From Proteromonas lacertae (Eukaryota; Sar; Bigyra; Opalinata; Proteromonadidae), in the NCBI GenBank assembly GCA_002245135.1, contig NGBS01000670.1:1-26982 (forward strand): a stretch of 26,982 nt of DNA, written 5' to 3'. The position numbers and the translations under genes are program-made. Under the pieces are notes generated by a model. That model had not been told where the DNA came from, did no database searches, and saw only the letters and a list, made by a program, of their open reading frames with translations. Of the stretch, positions 8,774 through 20,532 are shown in pieces (position 1 is the first letter of the stretch; the number at the start of each line of letters is the position of its first letter).

Positions 8774-11700
8774 TTAACAATTAATATTCACATTTGTTGG
8801 TAATTTATTTTCATTTGGGTGAGTTTTTTTGTATGTATTTATTATATACTCTGATTTATGAATCAAATCCATATACTGTTTAATTTCATTCTTTTGTTGA
8901 TTATTCTGAACTTGTAATTCTTTAGCTTGATCCTGAAGGTTGTTATATTCCATTTTTATATTATTTATTATATTACTCAATTGTTGTATTTTATCTGCTT
9001 GTTTTGCTATTATTCCTTTCTGTGTATTTAAACTGTTTTCGTATTCTTTCATGTTTTTTTGTGTGTTAGTATTATCTATTTTGTGTTTATGAGAAAGTGT
9101 ATTATATTTATTCTTCACATTTTCATATTCTTTTTGTTGTTGTTTCATCTTTTCTTCATATTGTTGAATAGTTTGCTGAAAGTTCAATATTTGATTATTA
9201 TAATCTACTTCTTTCATCTGATATTCATGTAATTCATTCTATATTATCATATATATATATATTAAATACTTCATTATTCTGTATGGCAGATTGCATTTCA
9301 CATTGATTTCTTTTGATATTATTTATATCATTGTTGTGTTTAGATTGTAGTTGTTTGTATATTATTTTATCATTATTTATTGCTGATTGTAATTTACTGA
9401 TTGTGATATTGTAATCATTTATTTGTGATTCATACTGTCGAATTAACTGTTGTTGTTCATTGATTTTATTCTATCATTATTATAAAAATTATCTATTAAT
9501 ATACTTCATTATTTTGGTTTGCAGATTGATATTCTATTAATTGTTTCTATTTTAGATATACAACGATAAACATACATTTAGTTGAGCAATATCGTTGTGA
9601 TATTTCTTATCAAGTTGTTTATATTGAGATGTTATTGATTTGCTGTTATTATCAAGTTCATTTATATTTGATTCATATGACATTAGTTGTGATTTCAAAT
9701 TCTGCACTTGTTTCTGAAGTGTATTAATTGTTAATTCTGAATCTTTAATTTTATTCTGTAAATCAATTACACATCTCTATATATTATAAAAACATATTTT
9801 AAAAAAATATACATTTGATTGGTTCATGTCATTTGTATATTGTGTTTCCAATTGTTTATATTGTTTATTAATTGATTTTAAATTACTATTAAGCTGATTT
9901 ACTGTATTATTAGCACTAGATATTTGCTTATCAGCTTCAAGTTTATATTTTCTAAGTTCTGAAAGAGTATTTTCATAGTTTGATATGGTTTGTTTCATTT
10001 CAATTATATTTTTATTTAATAAAGTACTTTCGGTATTATATTGAGTTTCTAATTCATTATATTGATTTTGAGTATTGGTAATTAATGAGTTTAAGTCGTT
10101 AATTGTGTTTTCATTACTATTTATTTTCATTTCATATTGTCTTATTGCTTTTTTTAAATCTGATATTTGTTTCTACATAATAATTATTACTATATTTAAA
10201 ATATACTTGACTATTATCATTTATATCCTTGATATTCTTCTATTCATATTTAAGAATGATAAATATATACTTTTGCTGTATTAATATCAGAGTTATATTG
10301 ATCTTTGATTTGATTATATTTTGAAGATATTTCCTCAATTTTTTGTCTCAATAAAATTGATTGATTTTCATATTCAGATATTTTATGATCATATTCTTTA
10401 ATAGTGTTATTGATTTCATTCATTTTATTCTATTAATCATAATATAGAAACAATAATATACATTATATTCTGTCTTTATATCTTTTACTATCTTTTTATG
10501 TGTTTGTTGTATTGAATTATTCTCATTTTGTAGTGTTTTATGCTTCAATTCTGTACTTTCTATCTGTGAAGTTAAATTGTTTATAGTTTCATCCATTTCT
10601 TCTATCTTCGTGATATAATTGTGTATAGTATTTTCATATTGTTGTATTTTGTCCATTAATTCTGATATTTTGATTTCATATTTCTTACCTATATCACTTT
10701 CATTCTTCTATTGATTATATATATATATATACCTTTCTCTGCAGTAATTCATTATTGTATTGTATTGTTAATTGATTTTGTTTTTGGTTTGAATCATTGA
10801 TCTGCTTATTAAGATCTCTAATTTGCCTTTGATATTGTTCTATTTCTTTATTATATTGATTTATCTTATTATCATATTGCTTTATTGTTGTAGTTAATTC
10901 CATTATTTGTTTCTATAATAATAATAATAATTTTAGATTATATTGTATACTTTATAACTTTGTAAATCATTATTGTATTGTTGTTGTATATTCATTACTT
11001 TCATTTTATTCTCATTTATTATATTCTTCATTTCTTTCATATCTCTATCATATTTCTCTTTATTCTCATTCATTTCCTCTATTTTATTCTTATATTCCAT
11101 CATTTGAACTTTCTGTATTTCAATATCATTCCTATATTCCTTCTCTAGTGTTGAATATTTCACATTATTCTTATTATTAGCTTCATTTAAGTTAGAAATT
11201 ATCTTCTCATATTCTTTCTCTTTTAGTTTGTATTGCTGTATAATTTTATTCTCATTATTTATTTGTTTCTATTTATAGAAATAGTAAGGTAATATATATA
11301 CATTACATTCATTCATATCAGCTTTATATTTATCTTGTAGTTCTGTATATTTATTCTTTGATTCTTCTATTGCTTCATTTAATTCATTCAAGTGATCTTC
11401 ATATCCATTTACTTCTTTAGAAAAAGTTTCTATTTGATTGGTTAAATCTGTGATTTGTTTCTATTAAAAAATATATTTATGTATATATATACTTGATTAT
11501 CTGCTAGTTGTTGATAATATTGTGATTGCATTTGTTTCATTTGTTCTTTGTTCTCTTCAAACATTTTATTAATATCATTATTCTGCTTTTTCAACTCTTC
11601 TACTTCATTATTCTTCATTTCCATCTCATGTGTGAATTGTGTTATTCTATTTTCATATTCACTCATTTCTATTTTACTTTCTTTACATTTTTTCTATATA

Positions 11701-12977
11701 ATTAAATAAATAACAATAATATACATCACTTTCTCTTACTTTATTGTGTAATTCTGCAATCATAGACTATTTTATAATATATTACTATTGTTATACGTTA
11801 TTTCTGGATAATATTTCATTATATTGTGTCTGAAGTTTATTATATTTATTGTTCTCTTGTTGTAAATCCATTTTTAGTTGATTTATTACATCATTTGATT
11901 CTTTTACTTCAAATTCTAACTTGCCATTCTTCACTTCTAATCTGTTTATTGTATCTTTTTGTTCTGTAGTAGAACTCTATGTATTTTATATAATATAATA
12001 ATTATTATTATATATATACTAAAGCTTTATCTAGTTTTTTATGAATATCTTCATTCTCATTCTATATTAATAAACATATGCTTTTATACATCTTTGTCAT
12101 CAATTATTCTTTTTAGTTTCTCAATTTCTTCTTTATAATTCTTTAAATCATTATCATATTTTTCTTTATTATTCTGTGATTCGTGAGATATTCTACTGAT
12201 TTCATTCTTTAACTTATTCATTTCAACATCATTTTGGTTTATCTGCTTCTGCAATTCAGTCTATTCAATAAATGGTAATAAGAATACATTCTTTACACAA
12301 ACATCTTCATATTGGTTGTTTATATTATCCACTATTTGATGCGCACTCTTTAAGCTATTCTATACCACAATATATAATGAATATAGATATACATTTTCTG
12401 TGATTAACATATTATTCTCATTCTTTATGTCTGATATTTCTTTTTGTGTTTTGTTTAGAGCTATTTCCAAGCTTTCATATTGTTCTCTGAGATCTGCATT
12501 CTGATCCTCTTGTTCTTTTAAATTAAATTCTAACTTCTTGATCAATGTTCTATTAATTATAATCTTATGGTTATACATTAGTTGAAAATGTTCTTCTGAC
12601 ATTTCTTTAATTGTATTTTCTTTTTCTTGGAGAGATTCTTCATATTGTTTGGTAAGTAATTCACATTTTGATTTATAAGTCATTATATCTTGTTTATCTT
12701 TTATATTTTCTGATGTTAAAGCGTTTAATTGAGCTGTCAAATCTCTCACAGTTAATTCATTTTTATAGTTGTCCATATCAAGCTAAATAATATTTCAAAA
12801 TACATTTCATACTTTTGATAATGTGCTCCTATATTCCATACATCTATTAGCTTGATCCTCTTGTTCTTCAACGAAATTCTGTTGACAGTCTTGTGTAATT
12901 CCTTTAATTTCCTTCAAACTAGATTGAAGTTCACTGATCTGTTGTTCTAAAGGACTTATGTTGTCAATGTAACTCAT
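8774..12977 (-). CDS. Long coiled-coil protein built from repeated exons (1199 aa)
   Basis: A coiled-coil protein, recognisable only by structure: nearly continuous heptad-like sequence rich in Gln, Asn, Glu, Lys and Ile, with no globular domain, signal or membrane segment. Nineteen introns of 25 to 43 nt fit (for example 12783-12812, 12360-12392, 11461-11492, 10913-10950, 10708-10732, 9777-9812, 9239-9269); removing them leaves exactly 3600 nt. Most introns are phase 0, and many fall at the same point of a loose repeat: exons tend to begin KQI..L or NK and to end (Q)QYNNDL...K or N. Units read like KQIMELTTTIKQYDNKINQY, with ..LN..I repeated. This suggests growth by exon duplication. Candidate roles are a golgin-, cytoskeletal- or centrosomal-type tether, but nothing specific shows. 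The ATG at 12975-12977 was chosen as the first in frame. Confidence 0.8.
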
Positions 12978-13084
12978 TCCAACTTTCAAAATAAAAAAGT
13001 TGTTTGAATTTTTAAATATTGAAACGAATAAATTATTGAAACTTGGTTCTACTTTTTCTCTGTTTTCTTATATCTTCGAAAATA
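12978..13084. promoter_or_regulatory. Divergent promoter region (coiled-coil gene / aminotransferase)
   Basis: The 107 bp between two divergent start codons must serve both genes. It contains GAAACGAATAAATTATTGAAAC near 13020; the octamer GAAACGAA recurs at about 4565 in another intergenic region, but also inside coding sequence, so it is not convincing as a promoter element. Confidence 0.3.
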
Positions 13085-14409
13085 ATGCTCTCACGTATTA
13101 TTATTTTATTCTATTTTAGGCTTAACAACTGTATCAAGAATTACTCCTTCTATAGCTGTAAGAACATTTGCCTTGTCACATTTTGCCCATGTTCCACAAG
13201 CACCAGCTGATAAAATTCTTGGATTAAACGAATTATTTAATGCTGATCCTAACCCAGGAAAAATAAATCTTGGTGTTGGTGCTTATCGTGATGATAATGG
13301 TAAACCATGGGTCTTACCTTGTGTTAAAGCTGCTGAAGCAAAAATTGCCGGTATGAACCATGAGTATGGTCCAATTGCTGGTTCACCAAAATTCACACAA
13401 TTAGCCACAGAATTCATATATGGACCAAATTGCACTGCATTAAAAGAAGGAAGAATTGCAGCTGTGCAAGCATTATCTGGAACTGGTGCTTTATGTCTTA
13501 TTACAAGATTCTTAGCAAAATACCACCCAGTAAAGGATTTATACGTTCCAGATCCAACATGGGGAAATCATTACAATATATTCAGATCTGCAGGATTCAA
13601 CACAAACACTTATCGTTATTTAGATAGATCAACATTCACATTTAACGTAAATCACACATTAGAAGATATGGATAAAGCTATTGATGGATCTGTATTTATG
13701 TTCCATGCATGTGCTCAAAATCCAACAGGTTTTGATCCAAAGCAAAATGAATGGAAAGAAATTAGCAAAATGGCACTTAAGCACAACCATCAACTAATAT
13801 TCGATTGTGCTTATCAAGGATTTGCAAGTGGCGATGCTGATAAAGATGCATGGGCTATTAGATATGTATATATTCTATTTAATCTAATGTAATTGTGAAT
13901 AGTTTGTTGAACAAGGTCATCAAATATGTTTAGCTCAATCATTTGCTAAGAACTTTGGTTTATATGGTGAGAGAATTGGTTGTAGTTCTATTATTGCTGC
14001 TGATAAAGCTGAAAAAGAAAGAATTATGTCTCAATTGAAAGTTATTGTTAGATCATTATGGTCAAATCCTCCAATTTATGGTGCCAGATTAGTAGAAACA
14101 ATCTTAGCTGATAAGAATTTAACTAAACAATGGTACACTGAATGTAAGACAATGGCTGATAGAATTATATCTATGAGAACATTATTGAGAGACCATTTAG
14201 AAAAAGCTACAGGAAGAAAGTGGAACTGTATTACTGACCAAATCGGTATGTTCTCATACACAGGATTAAATAGAAAACAAGTTTATAATATGGTTCATAA
14301 AGAACATATCTACATGACTGAAGATGGCAGAATTAGTATGGCTGGTGTTAATACAAAGAATGTAGAAAAAATAGCCCAAGCAGTAAAGAATGTATTAAAA
14401 GAAAATTAA
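13085..14409 (+). CDS. GOT2: Aspartate aminotransferase, mitochondrial type
   Basis: PLP-dependent aspartate aminotransferase (class I, fold type I), which interconverts aspartate plus 2-oxoglutarate and oxaloacetate plus glutamate. Seen: PADKILGLNELFNADPNPGK, INLGVGAYRDDNGKPWVLP, the NPTG turn (HACAQNPTGFDP), the PLP lysine region (LAQSFAKNFGLYGERIG), and the C-terminal GMFSYTGL and RISMAGVN. Introns at 13095-13119 (25 nt) and 13866-13902 (37 nt) leave 420 residues with no correction, the usual length for the mitochondrial form. Exon 1 is only 10 nt. Splicing it gives MLSRLTTVSRITPSIAVRTF ahead of the mature start: basic, hydroxylated and without acidic residues, a classic matrix-targeting presequence. 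Import into a mitochondrion-related organelle is inferred from that. Confidence 0.96.
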
Positions 14410-14528
14410 ACTAAAGTATAAAGTAGTTGACTTACCTATTTGTGTGTTTGTTGTGAAAATAAAAAAAAATATTGAAATGGGTGTGTGAAAATTTGTATTT
14501 CTGTTACACAAATTTCAGAATAAAATAA

Positions 14529-15294
14529 ATGCAGCAGGTTAGATTAATAAATGTTACGAGTGTAATATATCTAGTATACTTACCAAATATTATGTTATTA
14601 GATTTTGACGATAGTCTCATTGACTTTATCTTTTGTTTTTCTTGCTTTCGCTTATGCGCCAATATATGCTTTTATATTAAGTCTTTTAGTACTTACTTGT
14701 ACAATAAAATCCTGCATGGCCCCGCTAGAATCTAACTATATGGTATAATTTTGTTATTATTATGTTTAGATGATTGCATACCCTTTTATAGGATTAGTTA
14801 CTTTGTATCCATTAATATGTGGAATACTTTTAATGGTATTACACAGTAAATTAATAGATCTATGTAAAGAGTCTAAATCTACAATAAAAATAATCGGTAA
14901 TTGTAGTATTTACAAAGATTATTATTTCATAATATCTATATGTATTATCGTAGTTAGTGTTTTATCGTTAATCCTGCTAATATACCTTTATCTCCTTACA
15001 AACAGAACAGATTCATTACCATTATGTCTCTCTCCAGATCCTGTAATAGATCCCAATGTTGTAGAAGAGATTAGACCAGGCCAATTTCTATCACAAAGTT
15101 TTGCAACTCAAGAAAGACTTAGAATGTCTAAATATGGTTCATCTTCATATTATTCACCTACACATCATTCTCCAACTCGTCAACACCATCATACATCCTC
15201 AGGACATAGAACTATACATAATCCTCAACAAAATGTGAGTATTCCACAGCAACATCATTCACATTATTCTAGAAATGAAATACAAGTTATATGA
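14529..15294 (+). CDS. Four-helix membrane protein with His/Ser-rich tail
   Basis: No family recognised. The spliced protein is 236 residues with four predicted membrane segments: LILTIVSLTLSFVFLAFAY, AFILSLLVLTC, FIGLVTLYPLICGILLMVLH, and FIISICIIVVSVLSLILLIY. A tail of about 100 residues follows, rich in Ser, His, Gln and Tyr (SSSYYSPTHHSPTRQHHH). The four-helix layout and short tail are tetraspanin-like, but the CCG loop motif is missing, so I do not call it one. Introns: 14743-14769 (27 nt), and either 14574-14601 (28 nt) or a 40-nt version starting at 14562; both keep the frame, and I prefer the shorter with its GTATA start. It follows the aminotransferase by 119 bp on the same strand, with no sign of co-transcription. 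Confidence 0.72.
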
Positions 15295-15409
15295 TTGAAT
15301 TTAATAGTCGTTTAGGTTTTTAACTATTTATATAAAATGTTATTTATATATTTATGTTATATGAGAATGAATTTTAAAAAATACTAGCAAAAAAACTACA
15401 TTATAATAA

Positions 15410-16413
15410 TTAAACAATCATAGGAAGGACTTTGTATGGAGTTTTCTTTAAATAGTCATTATAATTCTTTCCAAACTTAATTTTCAACTCATATTCTTCA
15501 CGAGTTACTCTCATTACAATGGTAAAGAAAAATGAAAGGAAGCATACACCAATTGGTATACCATTTCCACCAATAACACAGATGAATACAATTACGCATA
15601 TTAAATCAGCTGCATATCCTGGATGTCTTACTAATTCATATGGTCCACTTGTTAGTAACTGATGATCATCCAAAATAGTAATGTATCTAGTGTATTGCTT
15701 TCCTTGACTCACTATTAATAATTAGTTAATTACTTATAAAAATATATACTAACTACCCAAAATCTTAATATAAATGCACATACCATATTGAATATGAATA
15801 TATAGTATATTCCCTTTGGTAATCTGATATAATCAAATTTATTTCGGAAATATTCTACAACTATCCAACGATAACTATAAATATAAATATTTGATAATTT
15901 CAATTATATAATACACTACTGGAAATGAAAAAGCAAATGTATATATGTAATTCATCATCTTTGCTGTTCCATGATCTGTGCTCGTTACAACTTCTTTACT
16001 ATGATCAAGATAAACAAAGTCGCAAACGAAAAAATAAGCAAATACACGTGTTCTATTAAGAAAATATACTCACGAATGCAAAAAAGGATATCTAAATATA
16101 TTAAAACTTTCTGCCAAAAGTAAAAATAATATAGGTCAGCACCCCATAATATCACCAAAGAGAAGAAAACTAAATAAGAAGAAAACATCAAAAAAAATAT
16201 CAAACTATGTTTGTATTGAATTTTCTTTATATATAATGAAAGTAATAAGATGTAGACTGTTATTAAACCATTTATATGCATTTTAGAACTCATAGAACAT
16301 ATAAAACATGATTTAGATAAATATTCAACAACGGGTGTAGCTGAAAATATTAGATAATTTTCGGAGAAGAAAGTGTATCTAATAACAAAATGTTTGATAA
16401 ACGATTCTATCAT
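15410..16413 (-). CDS. ICMT-family (isoprenylcysteine carboxyl methyltransferase-like) membrane protein
   Basis: The C-terminal third matches the ICMT/phospholipid methyltransferase family: HQLLTSGPYELVRHPGYAAD, the hallmark RHPxY region that binds S-adenosylmethionine, then EEYELKIKFGKNYNDYLKKT. The N-terminal two thirds are hydrophobic with about five helices (for example ITVYILLLSLYI and LIFFLMFSSYLVFFSLVILW), longer than in minimal ICMTs. Bona fide ICMT methylates prenylated CaaX proteins at the ER, but bacterial-type relatives act elsewhere, so the substrate is not certain. Introns: 16053-16073 (21 nt, the shortest here), 15875-15914 and 15712-15749. The frame needs one more T in a T6 run near 16081, joining LDILF to LHSTRVFAYFFVCDFVYLDH. 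About 301 residues result. Confidence 0.75.
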
Positions 16414-16524
16414 CACTAAATTGAATAGATTCTTTTGTGGGGAATTTTTTGGTTAGTAGGCTTAAATTGTATTTTAATTCTATTTATCTTTGATCAAAAT
16501 CCATTTTTCGTTTTAAAATCTATT
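16414..16524. promoter_or_regulatory. Divergent promoter region (ICMT-family / EDR2-like)
   Basis: 111 bp between two divergent start codons; AT-rich, with a G-rich blip (TTGTGGGGAATTTTTTGG) near 16434-16451. A similar GAGGGGAAG lies upstream of the next + strand gene near 17414, a weak hint of a shared element. Confidence 0.3.
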
Positions 16525-17324
16525 ATGAGTGTTACAGATGAAGATTATCCATATGGTTGCACCATGAAGCAAGTATATTTATTATGTATCTACCCGTTAG
16601 TCAAAAACCAATGAAAAGAACTCATGGAAACCAGTTGATGCAATGACCTTACAAGTAAGAGGTAAAAACTATTTAAAAGATAAGAAGAAGTATCCATCTG
16701 GCCCATGTATCATTTTTTCGTTTTATATACATAGCAATTATGACACCTTGCGGAGTTGATATATTAGAAGGACATGAAATAGCAAATTTCAGTAGTAAAT
16801 CATATAGTACACCTCAGAAAGCAAAGGCAGCTGGTTCAACTGACTTCTTTTTAGTAATGAACTTAATGTTACCAGGTGATGGAAATAAAGCAGTTATTTT
16901 ATACTTCATTGTTCCACCCAATTTTCAAGAAATTGATCCAGTAATGTATGGACTTTGGCAACACATTCTTAATGATCCAGACACAGATAGTACTTTCAGA
17001 AATGAAAGAATTAAATTGATTCCTCATGTAATTGATGGACCATGGGTTGTTAAGAAGGCTGTAGGTCAAAAACCGGCTTTAGTCGGTAATAAACTGAAAC
17101 AAACTTATTATAAAGGTGATAACTACTATGAAATTGATCTTGATGTATCTTCAGATAAAGTTGCAGCATTTGCAACCAAAAGTGCTTTGAGTAATGCAAA
17201 GAGTTTGATTATTGATCTTGCTTGGACACTTGAAGGAAGAGCTGAAGATGAATTACCAGAACGTGTATTATGTGGAGTTACATTCGCTTTCCCAGATCCA
17301 ACTGCACCAAAGAAAGTTCCATAA
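16525..17324 (+). CDS. Stand-alone EDR2 C-terminal (DUF1336) domain protein
   Basis: Nearly the whole 247-residue protein is an EDR2 C-terminal domain, named for plant ENHANCED DISEASE RESISTANCE 2, where it sits behind PH and START domains in a lipid-binding negative regulator of cell death. Seen in order: VRGKNYLKDKKKYPSGP, then CGVDILEGHE, FFLVMNLMLPGDGNKAVILY, NERIKLIPHVIDGPWVVKKA, VGQKPALVGNKLKQTYYKGD, NYYEIDLDVSSDKVAAFATK, and ELPERVLCGVTFAFPDP. Introns at 16573-16600 and 16707-16734 (28 nt each) give an exact frame. The start ATG at 16525-16527 yields MSVTDEDYPYGCTMKQ before the domain. No PH, START, signal or membrane segment is present, so it may act as a soluble lipid-binding protein; that role is inferred from the family. 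Confidence 0.9.
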
Positions 17325-17528
17325 ATGTTATTAATTATATTAAAGAAAAATATTATATATATTTACAAAATAAACATCATGAATTTAAGAAGATTGTTTT
17401 TGTTTTTTGTAAAGAGGGGAAGATACTCTGTATAAGATTATTTTGTTAATTTTGTGATTTGTGACTCAAATCAATCACTTTCTTCTTTTATCGTTTTTTG
17501 TATTCGCTACAGTGAAAACACATCTGAA

Positions 17529-18359
17529 ATGAGCAGAAGACGAACTACAATGCTTGCAAAAGAGATTTCAAGTATTATATCACTCTCATTCATTTTTAAT
17601 TTCTTCGTAGTAAGAAAACCTCGAGGTACTTTCGATAAAAACGATATATTTGGACAAATAATTACAGAGATCCAAGACGTAGAAGTATTAAAGAAGAACT
17701 TGAAGGTTCAATTTGATAAACAGAATACACCATATTATTTATTCAAAGTATAATTTTATTTTCGTCTATATAATTAGGAGCAAGTTGCAGAATTTGCTTT
17801 ATCGCTAACTAAGAAAACAACCACAATTATATCTGCTTTAAGTGATCCTCTTTCTTCCTCCTTATTTTTGGTATGTTTTTATTGTAATATGTTTGCTCAA
17901 TAGTCATTTAAAAGAAATTTGAAAATAATTTCTTCGCTTTTTGAATCAAATGATGAGCAGTCACAGTGTATTCATATTATATTATTATATTTAGCATCAG
18001 AAAGATCTATTAGATCAAATACAAGCACAAAAACTCTCACAAAGGCAGAATATTTGAAATCAGAGTTAAAAAGGTTAGAAGAAGAAATGGCAAGATTAGA
18101 ATTACTTATAAACATCAATAGTTCAACAACATCCACAAATGTAGATAAATCAAATAATAATTTAAACTCACCTTACTCAGATTCAGATTCAGATTCAGAT
18201 GATAAGAAATTAGTTACTGCTACTTCTAACCTTGAAGAAATTCCAGTATCACCAATACTACCAAGACTTGCAACTAGACAGAATAGTTTTGAAGAACCTT
18301 CTCCTATTAATTATGAAGAAGATCCTTCGTTCTATCCTAATTTTATGCCTGATGAATAA
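17529..18359 (+). CDS. Unknown helical protein with coiled coil and acidic serine tail
   Basis: Not recognised. Introns at 17572-17610 (39 nt), 17748-17777 (30 nt) and 17871-17903 (33 nt) leave an exact 242-residue frame. The first half is predicted helical (DKNDIFGQIITEIQDVEVLK, EQVAEFALSLTKKTTTIISA, LKIISSLFESNDEQ). A short coiled coil follows (KAEYLKSELKRLEEEMARLE), then a disordered tail with an Asp/Ser run (YSDSDSDSDDKK) that would suit CK2 phosphorylation, and Pro- and Glu-containing ends (EEPSPINYEEDPSFYPNFMP). Removal of the 39-nt intron is not forced by a stop, so isoforms with or without SIISLSFIFNFFV are possible. The ATG at 17529 is the first that precedes the first exon. Confidence 0.65.
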
Positions 18360-18474
18360 AAAGATTTTATTATTCTTTTTAATTTATTTATTGATTTTTG
18401 TTTTATTTGATGATATTTGTTTTTAAATAAGAATAATATAAATATATAATTTATTAAAATTACATTATATATAT

Positions 18475-20399
18475 TTAATAACTCTTTGGTTTACTATCAA
18501 TAATCTTCTTCAAATTCTCCATTTTAGCAACTATCTGTTCTTTCTCTCTATAATAATCTGCTTTCTTTTGTTGTTGTACTTTTGTATTTGCATTTTTACC
18601 TTCAGTTATTCTTTCTATCCTTGTTTTTACTCCTTCTAATTCCATTCTATATCTGTTATATTCAGCTTCAAGCGCTCCATAATCCACATTTGTTATATCC
18701 CTCTAAAAATATTATAAAAATTCAGAATACATTCACTGCTCTTGCTTTTGCTTTTGCCATTTGTTCTTTTATCAATTCAACAGCTGTTTTATTTGTATTT
18801 GGTTTTGATCTAGGTGGTGAATTATAACTGGTTGTTTTATTGTTTGTTGGAGATTCATAGGAGAATATTTCTTTCATATGATCACCATATTTTTCGTTAT
18901 AATTCTTATTCCTTAAATCATTAGCAGCTTCTATTTTTTGGTTTTGTGTTTGAGAATTTCTATGTGTTGGTATTGGAATATCACTATAATAAAACAATGA
19001 TAATATTATCTAAACATAAATATACTCATAGGATATAACAGCTGGAGGTGGAGGCGGTGGAGGCTGTTGTTGTTGTTGTTGTTGAGGAGGAGGAGAAGAA
19101 GAAGAGGATGATTTAGAATTTGGAGAAAATGATAATTTTTTATTACTATTAAGAGAAGATGATGAAGATAGAATATTATCGTCAAATATTGGAAGTGGAG
19201 GTGGAGGTGGAGGCGGTGAATAAGAAGGAGGAGGTGTAATATTACCAGTTTGATTGGCATTAGATTGAACAGCTTTTAATTGATTATACTTAAATAATAC
19301 TCTCTGATATTCAGTTTTTAGAGATGAATATTTCTGTGATACTATGTTATACTGATTATATATAGTTTGATATTCTCTATTTAGTGATTCTGAATGAGAT
19401 GATTGATGAGCTAATTGACTTTCTAATGATCTTATTTGCATCTATATTTCCATATAATCTATTAATATAATTATATACTTCAAGTGTAGTATTAGTTTGA
19501 TTTATTTTATTATTATCTTCTATAAATTTCAAATATTTGATGTTTAAATCTTGGTAGAGTTGCTGAGTATCAGATAATAATATTTCCATTTCCTGTTTGG
19601 CAGATTGTAAACTAGTTATTGTGTTTTGTAGCTGGATTATTTGGGATTTTAACTGTAAATTTTCTTTTTGTAATGACATATTTGATTGAGTTGTTTCATT
19701 TGCTTTTGTCATTATACTACATTATATTTAAACAATTACAATTGTAATATATACTTTTCTTTATAATCATTCTCCATTGTTGAACATAATTCTTTATAAT
19801 TTCTCGTTTCTATTGACATTTGACTTAATCTGATCTTCAATTGTTCGATTTCTCTTTGTTTTTTCTTTTCTGAAAGTTGTGATAATTGTAATTTTTGATT
19901 TAAATCATCCACTGCATTTCTGTAATCTTGATTTTCTTCTGTCAATTTTGAATTTTCTATTTTTAATGTATTGTATGCAGATTTCCACAAGGATGGACTA
20001 CTTGCCTATTAACATAATAATAAATGCAATAATACTGGATTATTCAAAGAATTGCTAAATTGACGATTTGGAGTTCTATCAGAAATAGATTCTGCCATTG
20101 AAGAGTGTAATGGTGAGGAGCTTTCTATTGTTGGGTAAATTAATTTAGAACCACCTATATATAACATTTTGATGAGGTATACTCTGTAATGGAGATGTAT
20201 AATCGGATAAATTTAAATTATTATTATCTTCTTCTTCTATATTTGTCAATTCATCGTCAATTGATTCATTTATTACTCTAATTAACTCAGAATCTAATAA
20301 ATAGTAAGTATAAAGATACCAGCAATCAAAGACCGTTCTGATGGCGACATTTCCTTTCTATAATACAATATAATGGAATAGTGAATACCTTTTGCTCAT
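18475..20399 (-). CDS. Coiled-coil protein with polyproline region (554 aa)
   Basis: Eight introns (20358-20388, 20294-20319, 20155-20182, 20006-20035, 19717-19754, 19442-19478, 18984-19025, 18703-18730) leave exactly 1665 nt. Layout: a disordered Ser/Pro/Asn-rich N-terminus (about 1-95), a coiled coil (about 95-305, for example LKIENSKLTEENQDYRNAVD), a proline-rich part (about 310-390) with PPPSYSPPPPPPPLP, a poly-Gln run and PPPPPPPAVISYE, a linker with SPPRSKPN, and a C-terminal helical hairpin (about 480-550) with EAEYNRYRMELEGVKTRIER. Polyproline tracts of this kind bind profilin, EVH1 or SH3 domains, so an actin- or centrosome-linked scaffold is possible; no FH2, WH2 or other actin domain is seen. 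Exon 1 is 11 nt; an alternative start at the ATG at 20350 would drop six residues. Confidence 0.75.
19043..19090. repeat. Coding simple repeats: proline (GGN) and glutamine (TTG) tracts
   Basis: On the coding (-) strand CCN and CAA codon runs encode Pro and Gln tracts inside the polyproline protein. A second proline tract lies at about 19195-19216. Such tracts commonly vary in length between alleles. Confidence 0.85.
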
Positions 20400-20532
20400 T
20401 AAAATTGAATTTGAAAATGATTAAACTTCAAACTATTGCTTGATATTCTATTTTGATTATTGTTATTTTTCTCCTTCAATAAACATTTAAACATATAATA
20501 AATATTAAATTTCATTTACTCTTTATACATTC

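Noticed and set aside
19006-19260. His/Leu-rich open frame overlapping the polyproline region
   Set aside because: Shifted reading of Pro, Ser and Gln codon repeats of the real gene on the same strand.
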